NCBI GenBank assembly: GCA_904420555.1
Contig: CAJFVO010000008.1
Coordinates: forward strand, 1-64,000
Source: Candidatus Heritagella intestinalis
GTDB taxonomy: Bacteria > Bacillota > Clostridia > Oscillospirales > Acutalibacteraceae
Length of the DNA: 64,000 nucleotides
Direction of reading: 5' to 3'
The notes beneath the pieces are model-generated. The model made no database searches. It saw only the letters and a list, made by a program, of their open reading frames with translations, and was not told the DNA's origin. Shown piece by piece: positions 55,278-63,578 of the stretch; position 1 is the stretch's first letter, and each line of letters starts with the position of its first letter. Made by a program: the position numbers and the translations under genes.

Positions 55278-56657
55278 ATGAATATTGTATACCTGAACCA
55301 CTACGCCGGTTCCTATCTCCATGGCATGGAATTCCGGCCCTTCCTCATGGCGAAACGCTGGGTGCAGGCTGGCCATCAGGTCACCATTGTGGCCAGCTCC
55401 TATTCCCATCTGCGGGGGCAGAATCCCGACCTGATGGGCCGGAAATACCGGGAAGAGGACATTGACGGCGTGCGCTTTTTCTGGATCAACGGGAATCCCT
55501 ATGAAGGAAACGGCATGGCCCGTGTGCGGAATATCCTCTCCTTTGTCCGGGGCGTTTCCCATTATCAAAAGGCGATTGTGGACGGCAATCCTCCGGATGT
55601 GGTTATTGCCAGCTCCACCTATCCCATGGACGTCTATCCGGCCGTGCGCATGGCGAAAAAATACCAGGCCAAAGTCGTCTATGAAGTCCACGATCTGTGG
55701 CCTCTGAGCCCCATGGAATTGGGTGGGATGAGCAAGCATCACCCCTTTATCCTAGCCACCCAGCGGGCGGAGAATTACGCCTATACCCACAGCGATGTGG
55801 TGGTTTCCCTGCTTCCCAACGCCAAGGAGCATATGCTGGAGCACGGCATGGCGCCGGAGAAGTTCGTCTATATTCCCAACGGGGTGGAAAAGGACGATTG
55901 GAAGAAGCCCGATTCCCCCGAAGAGGCCGTTTATTATGAGCTGCTCCATCAGTTCCGGGAAGAGGGCTATTTCCTGGTGGGATACGCTGGAGCCCACGGT
56001 ATTGCCAATGCCCTGGACACCTTTGTGGAGGCCGGGGAGAAGCTCAAGGACCGGAAAATCAAGTTCATCATGGTGGGCCAGGGCCCGGAGCGCACCCGAT
56101 TGCAGCAGAAAATCAACGATATGGGTTTGCGGGATACGGTGGAGTCCCTTTCCGCCGTGCGCAGAAGCCAGATTCCCGGCCTGCTGGAACAGTTTGACGC
56201 CCTGTACATAGGGACCCAGCGGCAGCCGGTGTTTCACTATGGTATCAGCCCCAACAAGCTCTTTGACTATATGATGGCGGAAAAGCCCATTATCTATGCC
56301 ATTGAATACCAGAACAACGCGGTGGAGAAATCCGGCTGCGGCATTACCATCAAGTCGGAAGACAGCGCCGCCCTGGCCCGGGCTGCCATCCGCCTTTCGG
56401 AAATGACCCCGGAGGAGCGCCGGAAGATGGGGCAGAAGGGCAAAGAATACGTCCTGGAAAATCACGAATACGGCGTACTGGCCCAGCGCTTTTTAAAGGT
56501 GCTGGAAGACTCCCGGCCGCAAAAGCCGGCGAAGGAAACGAAAGCGCCCGCCAAATCAACGGCAAAGAAAACGCCTGCCGGGAAGTCCAATTCTTCCGGG
56601 AAAAAATCCGGGAATTCCAATAAAAATCGGAAAAAGAAGCCTGCCGGGAAAAAGTAA
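55278..56657 (+). CDS. GT4-family glycosyltransferase with Lys-rich tail
   Basis: This 459-residue protein has the two-domain GT-B fold of WbuB-like sugar transferases: an N-terminal acceptor domain (MNIVYLNHYAGS, VVYEVHDLWPLSP) and a C-terminal nucleotide-sugar domain (IPNGVEKDDW, FLVGYAGAHG, FIMVGQGPER, GISPNKLFDYMMAEKPII). The last 55 residues are a low-complexity Lys/Ala/Pro/Ser tail that could bind acidic polymers or lipids. The acceptor and sugar are unknown. A surface polysaccharide role is likely. Confidence 0.85.
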   Translation: MNIVYLNHYAGSYLHGMEFRPFLMAKRWVQAGHQVTIVASSYSHLRGQNPDLMGRKYREEDIDGVRFFWINGNPYEGNGMARVRNILSFVRGVSHYQKAIVDGNPPDVVIASSTYPMDVYPAVRMAKKYQAKVVYEVHDLWPLSPMELGGMSKHHPFILATQRAENYAYTHSDVVVSLLPNAKEHMLEHGMAPEKFVYIPNGVEKDDWKKPDSPEEAVYYELLHQFREEGYFLVGYAGAHGIANALDTFVEAGEKLKDRKIKFIMVGQGPERTRLQQKINDMGLRDTVESLSAVRRSQIPGLLEQFDALYIGTQRQPVFHYGISPNKLFDYMMAEKPIIYAIEYQNNAVEKSGCGITIKSEDSAALARAAIRLSEMTPEERRKMGQKGKEYVLENHEYGVLAQRFLKVLEDSRPQKPAKETKAPAKSTAKKTPAGKSNSSGKKSGNSNKNRKKKPAGKK

Positions 56658-56717
56658 ACCGGTATGCTTTTTACCCATACAGAGAGAATCAGAGAAGCGT
56701 TAAAAGGAGAGAAAAAA

Positions 56718-57884
56718 ATGAAAGATACCACCATTTCCCAGTCTGTCCGCTATGTAGGCGCGGACGATAAGACCATTGATCTTTTTGAGGGCCAGTATGT
56801 GGTTCCCAACGGCATTTCCTACAATTCCTATGTGATCCTGGACGAGAAAATCGCGGTGATGGATACCGTGGATAAGCGCGCCTCCGACGAGTGGATGGAG
56901 AACGTGGAGAAGGTCCTGGACGGCAAACAGCCGGATTACCTGGTAGTCACCCACCTGGAGCCGGACCACGCCGCCAACATCCAGGCCTTGGCCGAAAAGT
57001 ATCCGGAGATGACCGTAGTGGCCAGCGCTAAGGCGGTTTCCATGCTGCCCCAGTTCTTCACCCTGGATTTCTCCCACCGCTGCCAGGCAGTGAAGGAAGG
57101 GGATACCCTTTCCCTGGGCAGCCACACCCTGCACTTTGTCATGGCGCCTATGGTCCACTGGCCGGAGGTCATGGTGGTCTATGAGTCCAGCGAAAAGATC
57201 CTCTTCTCCGCCGATGGCTTCGGCAAGTTCGGCGCCCTGGATACCGAAGAGGATTGGACCTGCGAGGCCCGCCGCTACTTTATCAATATTGTGGGCAAAT
57301 ACGGGATGCAGGTGCAGGCTCTGCTGAAGAAGGCTGCCAGCCTGGACATCCAGACCATCTGCCCCCTCCACGGCCCCATTCTCAAGGAGAACCTGGGCTT
57401 CTATCTGAACAAGTATGACATCTGGAGCAGCTATCGTCCCGAGGACGAGGGCGTGCTGGTGGCCTATGCCTCCATCCACGGCAACACGGCCCAGGCCGCC
57501 AAGGAAATGGCGGAGATCCTCAAGGTCAAGGGCGTAGAGAAGATTGAAGTCATGGATTTGGCCCGGGACGATATGTCCGAAGCTGTGGAGAATGCGTTCC
57601 GCTACAGCCGCATGGTAGTGGCCGCCCCCAGCTACGACGCTTGGGTGCTCCCCTGCATGGACACCTTCCTGCGCAAGCTCAAGGCCAAGAACTACCAGAA
57701 CCGTCGGGTGGCCGTCATGGAGAATGGCTCCTGGGCGCCTTCTGCCGGCCGCTGCATGAAGGAGCTGCTGGGTGAGATGAAGAACGTGACAGTGTGCGAG
57801 CCTATGGTTACCATTCGCTCCACGGTGAAGCCGGAGACGGTAACGACCATGGAGCAGCTTGCCGACGTGTTGTTGGAGAAGTAA
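56718..57884 (+). CDS. Flavodiiron protein (FprA-type A flavoprotein)
   Basis: This 388-residue protein has a beta-lactamase-like diiron domain (THLEPDHAAN gives the H-x-E-x-D ligands; later histidines in MVHWPEVM, the Asp in FSADGFGKFG, and CPLHGP) and a C-terminal flavodoxin domain (YASIHGNTAQAAKEMAE). Flavodiiron proteins reduce oxygen or nitric oxide in anaerobes. The ATG at 56718 follows AAAAGGAGAG. Confidence 0.93.
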   Translation: MKDTTISQSVRYVGADDKTIDLFEGQYVVPNGISYNSYVILDEKIAVMDTVDKRASDEWMENVEKVLDGKQPDYLVVTHLEPDHAANIQALAEKYPEMTVVASAKAVSMLPQFFTLDFSHRCQAVKEGDTLSLGSHTLHFVMAPMVHWPEVMVVYESSEKILFSADGFGKFGALDTEEDWTCEARRYFINIVGKYGMQVQALLKKAASLDIQTICPLHGPILKENLGFYLNKYDIWSSYRPEDEGVLVAYASIHGNTAQAAKEMAEILKVKGVEKIEVMDLARDDMSEAVENAFRYSRMVVAAPSYDAWVLPCMDTFLRKLKAKNYQNRRVAVMENGSWAPSAGRCMKELLGEMKNVTVCEPMVTIRSTVKPETVTTMEQLADVLLEK

Positions 57885-57901
57885 TCACAAAATAATAAAA
57901 G

Positions 57902-57950
57902 AAAACCGGCTGTAAGCCCTTTAAAAGGGGCTACAGCCGGTTTTTATTTT
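57902..57950. terminator. Bidirectional terminator between the flavodiiron and GNAT genes
   Basis: A long stem (AAAACCGGCTGTA...TACAGCCGGTTTT with an inner GCCCC/GGGGC-type pairing) has T-runs on both strands and serves two convergent genes. Confidence 0.88.
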
Positions 57951-57994
57951 GTTAAGATTCCGCTATATGCGTTTTTCCCATCAACGTCTTGTAA

Positions 57995-58528
57995 TCACAG
58001 CATCCGGTACATTAAGATTTCGTCATAATACTGGCCGTTTACGTGGAAGAACCGAGGGAACCGGCCGTATTCCGTAAAGCCCAGCTTCCGGTATAAAGCG
58101 ATAGCTCCGGCGTTATCGGCCTTCACCCCCAGATGGAGGAGCTCCAACACGCCGGTATCCCTGGCGAATTCCATGAGGGCTTTCATGAGCTGTTCGCCAA
58201 CGCCCTGCCGCCAGAATTTTTTCCCAACGGAAACCGAGACTTCCCCTATATGGGCCAGCCGCTCCTTGGTGGAAGCGGAAAGGTCGCCCAGACAGGCCAC
58301 TTCTCCTTCCACAAAGCCCACCAGCATCACGGAGGTTTTCGAGGCGTTGACCGACTGAATAAAGGCGGCTTCCTGCTCCGGAGGCAGGTTGAGGCCGTTT
58401 TCCCCGAAGGTCAGGTTGTCGCTTTCCCCGCCGATGCGGTTGAGGTAGGAGAGAATCGCCGTTGCGTCTTTGGGTTGTGCCTTCCGCAAAGTCAGTTCCA
58501 AGCCGTTTTTCAACGTTTCTGTTTTCAT
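57995..58528 (-). CDS. GNAT-family N-acetyltransferase
   Basis: This 177-residue acetyltransferase has the acetyl-CoA loop EVSVSVGKKFWRQGVGEQLM and the C-terminal DNAGAIALYRKLGFTEYGR. It resembles general GNATs acting on small molecules or protein N-termini; the substrate is unknown. The ATG overlaps the metH stop by 4 bases, so it is translationally coupled and ends the methionine operon. Confidence 0.87.
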   Translation of the reverse strand: MKTETLKNGLELTLRKAQPKDATAILSYLNRIGGESDNLTFGENGLNLPPEQEAAFIQSVNASKTSVMLVGFVEGEVACLGDLSASTKERLAHIGEVSVSVGKKFWRQGVGEQLMKALMEFARDTGVLELLHLGVKADNAGAIALYRKLGFTEYGRFPRFFHVNGQYYDEILMYRML

Positions 58529-60924
58529 TCCGTATCACTCCCGAAAATTTTCTCCGCGTAGCGCACGGAGCCCATAGCGTCCTTGGCGTAGTGGTCGGCG
58601 CGAATCATCTCCGCGTATTCCGGGGTGAGGACCGCGCCGCCTACCATCACCTTGCACCAGGGCGCTTCCCGGTGGAGAGCCTCGATGGTCTTCGCCATAT
58701 TTTCCACGGTAGTGGTCATCAGGGCGCTGAGGCCCGCCAGCTGCACGTGGTCCCGGACCACCGCTTCCACCACGGTTTCCGGCGGCACATCCTTGCCCAA
58801 ATCTATCACGTCGTAGCTGTAATTTTCCAGCAGCACCTTGACAATGTTCTTGCCGATGTCGTGGATGTCCCCCTGCACCGTGGCAATGACGATTTTCCCC
58901 TTCTTTTCCGGACGAGAACCGGCGCTTTCCAGAGCTTCCCGCACCGCTTCAAAGGCGGCCTTGGCGGCTTCTGCGCTCATGAGAAGCTGGGGCAGGAACA
59001 GAGTGCCCTTTTCAAAGCCCTGGCCCACCACATCCAGGGCGGGGACCATTTCCTCATTGATAACATGCAGAGGTTCCCGATGGGCTAGCTCGGCTTTGGC
59101 GGCCTCGTAGGCGCTCTCCTTCAAACCCCGGATAATGGCCTGAGAAAGGGAAACCTCCGTTTTGGCTGGAATGGGGGAAACAGCGGTGGCCTGTGCGTAT
59201 TTCTCAATATAGGCGGCGCACTGGGGGTCTGCCCCGGACAGGGCGCAGAAAGCGTCGTAAGCCCGGAGCATGGCCTCGGAATTGGGGTTGATAATAGCCG
59301 CGCCCAAGCCGTTCTGCAAAGCCATGGTGAAGAAGGCCGCGTTGATGTTTTCCCGCTGGGGCAGGCCGAAGGAGACGTTGGAGACCCCCAGGGAGGTGTG
59401 GACGCCCAGCTGATCCCGCAGAAGCCGCAGGGTTTCCAGAGTGACGGCGGCGGCCTGGGCCCCGGTGCTGATGGTCATGGCCAGGGCGTCCACCACGATG
59501 TCTTTTTTGGAGATGCCATAGCTGGCGGCGGTCTCCACAATCCTTTCCGCAATGGCCAATCGGCCCTGAGCAGTTTCCGGAATACCGTTTTCGTCCAGGG
59601 TCAGGGCGATGACGACACCGCCGTACTTTTTCACCAGGGGGAAGATGGCGTGCATGCTCTCCTCTTTGCCGTTGACGGAATTCACCAGGGCCTTGCCGTT
59701 ATACAAGCGCAGGGCTGCTTCCATGACTTCCGGGCTGGAAGTGTCAATCTGCAAAGGCAGGTCGCTGATGCCCTGGAGCTGGGTCACGGCCTGGCACATC
59801 AGGGCCTTTTCGTCGATTTCCGGCAGGCCCACGTTCACGTCCAGCACATGGGCGCCGTTCTGCTGCTGGGTCACGCCTTCCCGGAGGATGTAGTCCATGT
59901 CGTGTTCCCGCAAAGCCTGCTTAAAGCGCTTTTTGCCCGTGGGGTTGATGCGCTCGCCGATAATCACCGGCTTTTCACCAAAGACCACGGCTTTGGCATA
60001 GGAGGAGACCACTGTTCGGTTTTTCGGCTCCAAAGGCAGGGGGGAGAGCCCTTGACAACGGGATACGGTTTCCCGAAGATGAGCGGGGGTAGTGCCGCAG
60101 CAGCCGCCGATGATCCACGCGCCACCCTGAATAATCTCCGCCATATATTCGGCGAATTCCTCCGGCCCCACGTCATAGACGGTCTGGCCGTTTTCCCGGC
60201 GGGGCAGGCCGGCATTGGGGTTGACAATGATAGGCACGGAAGCACACTCCGCCAGCTTAGGCAGAAGCCCCAGCATTTGCTTGGGGCCCAGGCCGCAGTT
60301 CAGGCCGATAGCGTCCACGCCCAACCCTTCCAGCATGGCCACAGCCGCGGGAATATCGCCGCCGGTGAGGAGCTTGCCGGTTTCATCAAAAATCATAGTG
60401 ACGAACACCGGCAGGGAAGTGTGCTCCTTTGCCCCCAAAACAGCGGCTTTGGCTTCCAACGTGTCGCTCATAGTCTCGATGAGAATCAGGTCCGCACCGT
60501 TTTTCTCTCCCAGAGCCGCCGCCTGGCCGAAGGCGGAAACCGCCTCTTCAAAATCTAAGTCGCCCATGGGCTTCAGGAGCTTGCCCGTGGGGCCGATGTC
60601 CATGGCCACCAGGGCCGGATGGCCGCACTGGAAAACAGCCTCCCGGGCGTGGGAGACAGCGGCGGCAATGACGGCTTCCAGCTGCTCTTCCGGAAATTTC
60701 AGTCGGTTTGCACCGAAGGTATTGGTTTTGAGAATCTCGCAGCCGGCGTCGAGATAGTCCCGGTGAATGGAGCGGATGAGCTCCGGGTGGGACAGGTTCC
60801 AGGTTTCGGGGAGTTCCCCGGCGGCGAGACCGTTTTGCTGTAAAGTAGTTCCCATTGCACCGTCGAAAAACACAGGCCGGTGGCCCAGGTTTTGCAGTAC
60901 TGGGAGATTGGAAAAGTCTCTCAT
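58525..60924 (-). CDS. metH: Cobalamin-dependent methionine synthase lacking the activation domain
   Basis: This 799-residue protein has a homocysteine-binding domain (FFDGAMGTTLQQ; zinc cysteines in GLNCGLGP and GGCCGTTP), a pterin-binding domain (about 310-580; GERINPTGKKRFK), a cobalamin cap (about 590-680), and a B12 domain with the DxHxxG motif GDIHDIGKNIVKVLL. The AdoMet-binding reactivation domain of E. coli MetH (about 330 residues) is absent. A separate protein at 61447-62088 supplies it. Start has GAAAGGAAAG upstream. It transfers methyl from methyl-THF to homocysteine. Confidence 0.94.
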   Translation of the reverse strand: MRDFSNLPVLQNLGHRPVFFDGAMGTTLQQNGLAAGELPETWNLSHPELIRSIHRDYLDAGCEILKTNTFGANRLKFPEEQLEAVIAAAVSHAREAVFQCGHPALVAMDIGPTGKLLKPMGDLDFEEAVSAFGQAAALGEKNGADLILIETMSDTLEAKAAVLGAKEHTSLPVFVTMIFDETGKLLTGGDIPAAVAMLEGLGVDAIGLNCGLGPKQMLGLLPKLAECASVPIIVNPNAGLPRRENGQTVYDVGPEEFAEYMAEIIQGGAWIIGGCCGTTPAHLRETVSRCQGLSPLPLEPKNRTVVSSYAKAVVFGEKPVIIGERINPTGKKRFKQALREHDMDYILREGVTQQQNGAHVLDVNVGLPEIDEKALMCQAVTQLQGISDLPLQIDTSSPEVMEAALRLYNGKALVNSVNGKEESMHAIFPLVKKYGGVVIALTLDENGIPETAQGRLAIAERIVETAASYGISKKDIVVDALAMTISTGAQAAAVTLETLRLLRDQLGVHTSLGVSNVSFGLPQRENINAAFFTMALQNGLGAAIINPNSEAMLRAYDAFCALSGADPQCAAYIEKYAQATAVSPIPAKTEVSLSQAIIRGLKESAYEAAKAELAHREPLHVINEEMVPALDVVGQGFEKGTLFLPQLLMSAEAAKAAFEAVREALESAGSRPEKKGKIVIATVQGDIHDIGKNIVKVLLENYSYDVIDLGKDVPPETVVEAVVRDHVQLAGLSALMTTTVENMAKTIEALHREAPWCKVMVGGAVLTPEYAEMIRADHYAKDAMGSVRYAEKIFGSDTE

Positions 60925-61446
60925 AATCTTTCCTTTCTGTATTTTTAAAGGTGTGTTATTCTGTATGTATAATAAAATCGAGTTCTATAGTATTGCCAGT
61001 TGTCAGGTTTCGATTTCCCCCGCTGGGGACGGGGAAGAAAAACTTTTTTTCTTGTAAAAAGTTTTTCTCTTTGTAATCTCCCACCGGGAGATTACAAATT
61101 CACTTTTCAAAAATGCGCCCTACGGAAAGGGTGTTTCGCCCATTGCGATGGGCGACCAAAGGCCCTGCCTTTGGAATCCGCGATTTTTTGAAAAAAAATC
61201 GAGTAAAACTTTTATGTTCGCGTTTGAGGTAAGCGTAAACAATTCCCCTTATTCACGCGTAGGTAGTTCCGCGAAAAAATAGGCCGTTTGTTGCTGTGCG
61301 CTTCCTCGCGAATTGGCACCGGTGCGGCATGCCGGTGGCATGCGAATAGCACCGTTCTACGCTGTCCGCTTCGGTCGGCGCTTTGGTTGTCTGCCACTGG
61401 CAGACAGCGCCCGAGCCGGCAGGCGAGACCACTGTGCGGCGCAGCC
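60925..61446. repeat. Chain of perfect hairpins in the intergenic gap of the methionine operon
   Basis: This 522-base gap has no gene but at least seven perfect inverted repeats in tandem: 61036-61068 (13 bp), 61070-61098 (TTTGTAATCTCCC, 13 bp), 61137-61154 (CGCCCAT), 61156-61174 (CCAAAGGC), 61181-61201 (CGATTTTTT), 61327-61343 (GCATGCC) and 61388-61406 (TGTCTGCC), plus the palindrome GCACCGGTGC at 61316. They do not look like one riboswitch. A mobile palindromic repeat cluster or an RNA-processing element is more likely. Confidence 0.75.
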
Positions 61447-62088
61447 TTATCGCCGGAAGGGGCAGTTGACGGCGGAACAGTCCATGCATTTGCGGATATG
61501 ACAGTCTGTTCGGTCGGTAGTCAGGCCAATCACAGCAGTGACGGATTTGGAGGGGGCCAGCATACAGGATTCCGTGGCCGTCAATCCAATAGTTTTGGGA
61601 GCGTCCAGCAGTTGCAGCAAGGACTTTTGCCACTGGATGGGAAAGTCCCCGTATCCCGGGCTGTACCGAGGCCGCAGGAACAGCCCTTCCGGCTCCACAG
61701 AGCGCCGCAGCTCCTCTTCTACTTCATCACAGAAGCTCTCAATGGCTGCGGCGGCGCAGGCCTGACAGATGACTGCTCGGCTCATAGCCGTGACGGAATA
61801 CCGCCGGAGCAGGGCGTCTACCTGGGGGCCTAAGGTGGCTCCAAAGAGAAAGGCTTCTTTGCAGCTGCGCAGATGGCCCTGCAAGTCCCGGCTTACCAGA
61901 GAAAGCCCGGCAATTTGCAGAACCCCATCCGGGCCGCTCTTTATCGGTACCCGCACTACCCGATGCCGGGGAACCGCCGCGTTCAATATTTCCTGGGAAC
62001 AAGCCGCAATTTCCGACAAAACCCGCGGGTCGGCTTCCCGGCCCCGGTACCCCAAATACCGGAGGGCCTCTTTGGTATCAATGGTCAT
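61447..62088 (-). CDS. Methionine synthase activation-domain protein (split MetH reactivase)
   Basis: This 213-residue protein resembles the AdoMet-binding reactivation domain of MetH (LFGATLGPQVDALLRRYS, RYSPGYGDFPIQWQKSLLQLL, then LTATESCMLAPSKSVTAVIG). It would re-methylate inactive cob(II)alamin on MetH using AdoMet and reduced flavodoxin. The C-terminus adds CHIRKCMDCSAVNC, a C-x4-C-x2-C-x4-C cluster that could hold Fe-S or zinc and deliver the electron. It starts 11 bases after metF, behind AAGGGGG. Confidence 0.87.
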   Translation of the reverse strand: MTIDTKEALRYLGYRGREADPRVLSEIAACSQEILNAAVPRHRVVRVPIKSGPDGVLQIAGLSLVSRDLQGHLRSCKEAFLFGATLGPQVDALLRRYSVTAMSRAVICQACAAAAIESFCDEVEEELRRSVEPEGLFLRPRYSPGYGDFPIQWQKSLLQLLDAPKTIGLTATESCMLAPSKSVTAVIGLTTDRTDCHIRKCMDCSAVNCPFRR

Positions 62089-62099
62089 GGAAATCCCCC

Positions 62100-62966
62100 T
62101 TACCGCAGGATGTCCGACAGGTTGTGGACAATGGCGGCGGCAATTTCCGGCTTGTTCATGGTGTAGAGGTGGATGTGGTTGACGCCGTTGGCGATCAGGT
62201 CGATAATCTGCTCGGTGGCGTAGGCAATACCCGCCTGTTTCATGGAAGCCGGATCGTGGGAGAATCGCTCCGCCATGCGGAGGAATCGGGCAGGCAGGGT
62301 AGAGCCGGAAAGCTCACAGGAGCGCTTCACCTGGCGGGCATTGGTTACGGGCATAATGCCGGCGATAATGGGCACTTCAATCCCTTTTGCCAGGGCCCGA
62401 TAGAGAAAGTTATACAGCATATTGTTGTCAAAAAACATCTGGGTGGTGAAGAAGTCACAGCCGCACTCCATTTTTTGCTTCAGGTGGTCGATGTCTTCTT
62501 CCCGGCTTTCGCATTCCACATGGCCTTCGGGATAGCAAGCGCCGCCGATGCAGAAATCCCCCTGGGACTTGATGTCCTGAATCAGCTCATAGGCGTGCTG
62601 GTAGTGGGCTCCAATGGGGAAATCGCTGTCCTGGGGAATGTCCCCCCGGAGGGCCAGGATGTTTTCAATGCCCTTTTCCTGGAAAGAGGCCAGCTGGCGG
62701 CGAATATCTTCCCGGGTGGAGGAGACGCAAGTCAAATGGGCCAGGGAGGGGATGTGGTGCTGTTCCTGGATGCGCACCGCGATTTCTTCCGTGCGCTTGG
62801 AGGTGCTCCCGCCGGCCCCATAGGTGACGCTGATGAAATCAGGGGAAAGCTCCGCAATCCCCTGCACCACTTCCCACATTCGGGAAATATCCGCGCCGGG
62901 CTTCGGGGGAAAAATTTCGCAGGAAAAGGTGATGTTTCCGGTGTGCAAGAGCTCGCTGATTTTCAT
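62100..62966 (-). CDS. metF: Methylenetetrahydrofolate reductase
   Basis: This 288-residue TIM-barrel flavoenzyme makes 5-methyl-THF, the methyl donor for MetH. The motifs CEIFPPKPG, FISVTYGAGGSTS, HLTCVSSTREDI, ALRGDIPQD and TQMFFDN are present. GGAGGTACATT precedes the ATG. It is the first gene of metF-activase-metH-GNAT. A TATAAT on the minus strand near 63023-63028 is the probable -10. Confidence 0.94.
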   Translation of the reverse strand: MKISELLHTGNITFSCEIFPPKPGADISRMWEVVQGIAELSPDFISVTYGAGGSTSKRTEEIAVRIQEQHHIPSLAHLTCVSSTREDIRRQLASFQEKGIENILALRGDIPQDSDFPIGAHYQHAYELIQDIKSQGDFCIGGACYPEGHVECESREEDIDHLKQKMECGCDFFTTQMFFDNNMLYNFLYRALAKGIEVPIIAGIMPVTNARQVKRSCELSGSTLPARFLRMAERFSHDPASMKQAGIAYATEQIIDLIANGVNHIHLYTMNKPEIAAAIVHNLSDILR

Positions 62967-63097
62967 AATGTACCTCCATGATATGTAGATTCCACAGAAC
63001 CGGATGCCTCCGGTTAATGGTTTATTATAGCACGAATCTGGAAAAATGGGAACATGGGAAGGGAGGAAAATGCAAGCGGAAGGCTCCGGGGAGCGCC

Positions 63098-63133
63098 AAA
63101 AAAGGCCGGACAGAGGTGCTGTCCAGCCTTTTC
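63098..63133 (-). terminator. Terminator of the small hypothetical gene
   Basis: On the minus strand AAAAGGCTGGACAG pairs with CTGTCCGGCC and is followed by TTTTTT, about 15 bases past the stop of the gene at 63148. Confidence 0.85.
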
Positions 63134-63147
63134 CGGAGAGAAGGCCC

Positions 63148-63348
63148 TTAGCGGCGGAGATACAGCTCGTGGATTACCCGGCGCATATCGCCTTCATCAC
63201 GGATTTCCCCCACATGGTCTTCAATGCCGCTGCGCACATCCGGCGGAACCCAGCCGTCGGAAAACCCACCTCTGGTGAGCATAGCGCTTAAAAACAGGGG
63301 CCCTTCTTCTATTTCCCGGTAAACTCCGGTATTCGGATAACCGTACAT
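63148..63348 (-). CDS. Small hypothetical protein (66 aa)
   Basis: This short acidic-to-neutral protein (MYGYPNTGVYREIEEGPLFL...) has no membrane segment or motif that I recognise. Reality is supported by GGAGGTG 8 bases before the ATG and a good terminator directly downstream. It diverges from the ECF sigma gene. Confidence 0.6.
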   Translation of the reverse strand: MYGYPNTGVYREIEEGPLFLSAMLTRGGFSDGWVPPDVRSGIEDHVGEIRDEGDMRRVIHELYLRR

Positions 63349-63453
63349 CAAAGGGATTCACCTCCCAACGCCGGTTTTGCCGGCCCTGTTACTTTTCCCG
63401 GATGAGCGGCGCAGATACCCGGGAAAAAACGGAAACTGAAATTTTCCAAGGGA

Positions 63454-63482
63454 TTGAACGGCCCATGGGAGCGTGTTATACT
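63454..63482 (+). promoter_or_regulatory. Promoter of the ECF sigma gene
   Basis: TTGAAC (63454-63459), a 17-base spacer and TATACT (63477-63482) lie about 100 bases before the start. Confidence 0.5.
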
Positions 63483-63578
63483 GAAAAAGGAGATTTTAAA
63501 AAAGAATTTCAATTTTTTCTGCGGCTTTTGCAATAAAATCCCTTCTTGCCGCATTATATGGATGAAAGGATAAAAATC

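Noticed and set aside
60925..63050. SAM or cobalamin riboswitch in the methionine operon
   Set aside because: I looked upstream of metF and metH on the minus strand and found none of the conserved riboswitch core sequences. A covariance-model search would settle it.
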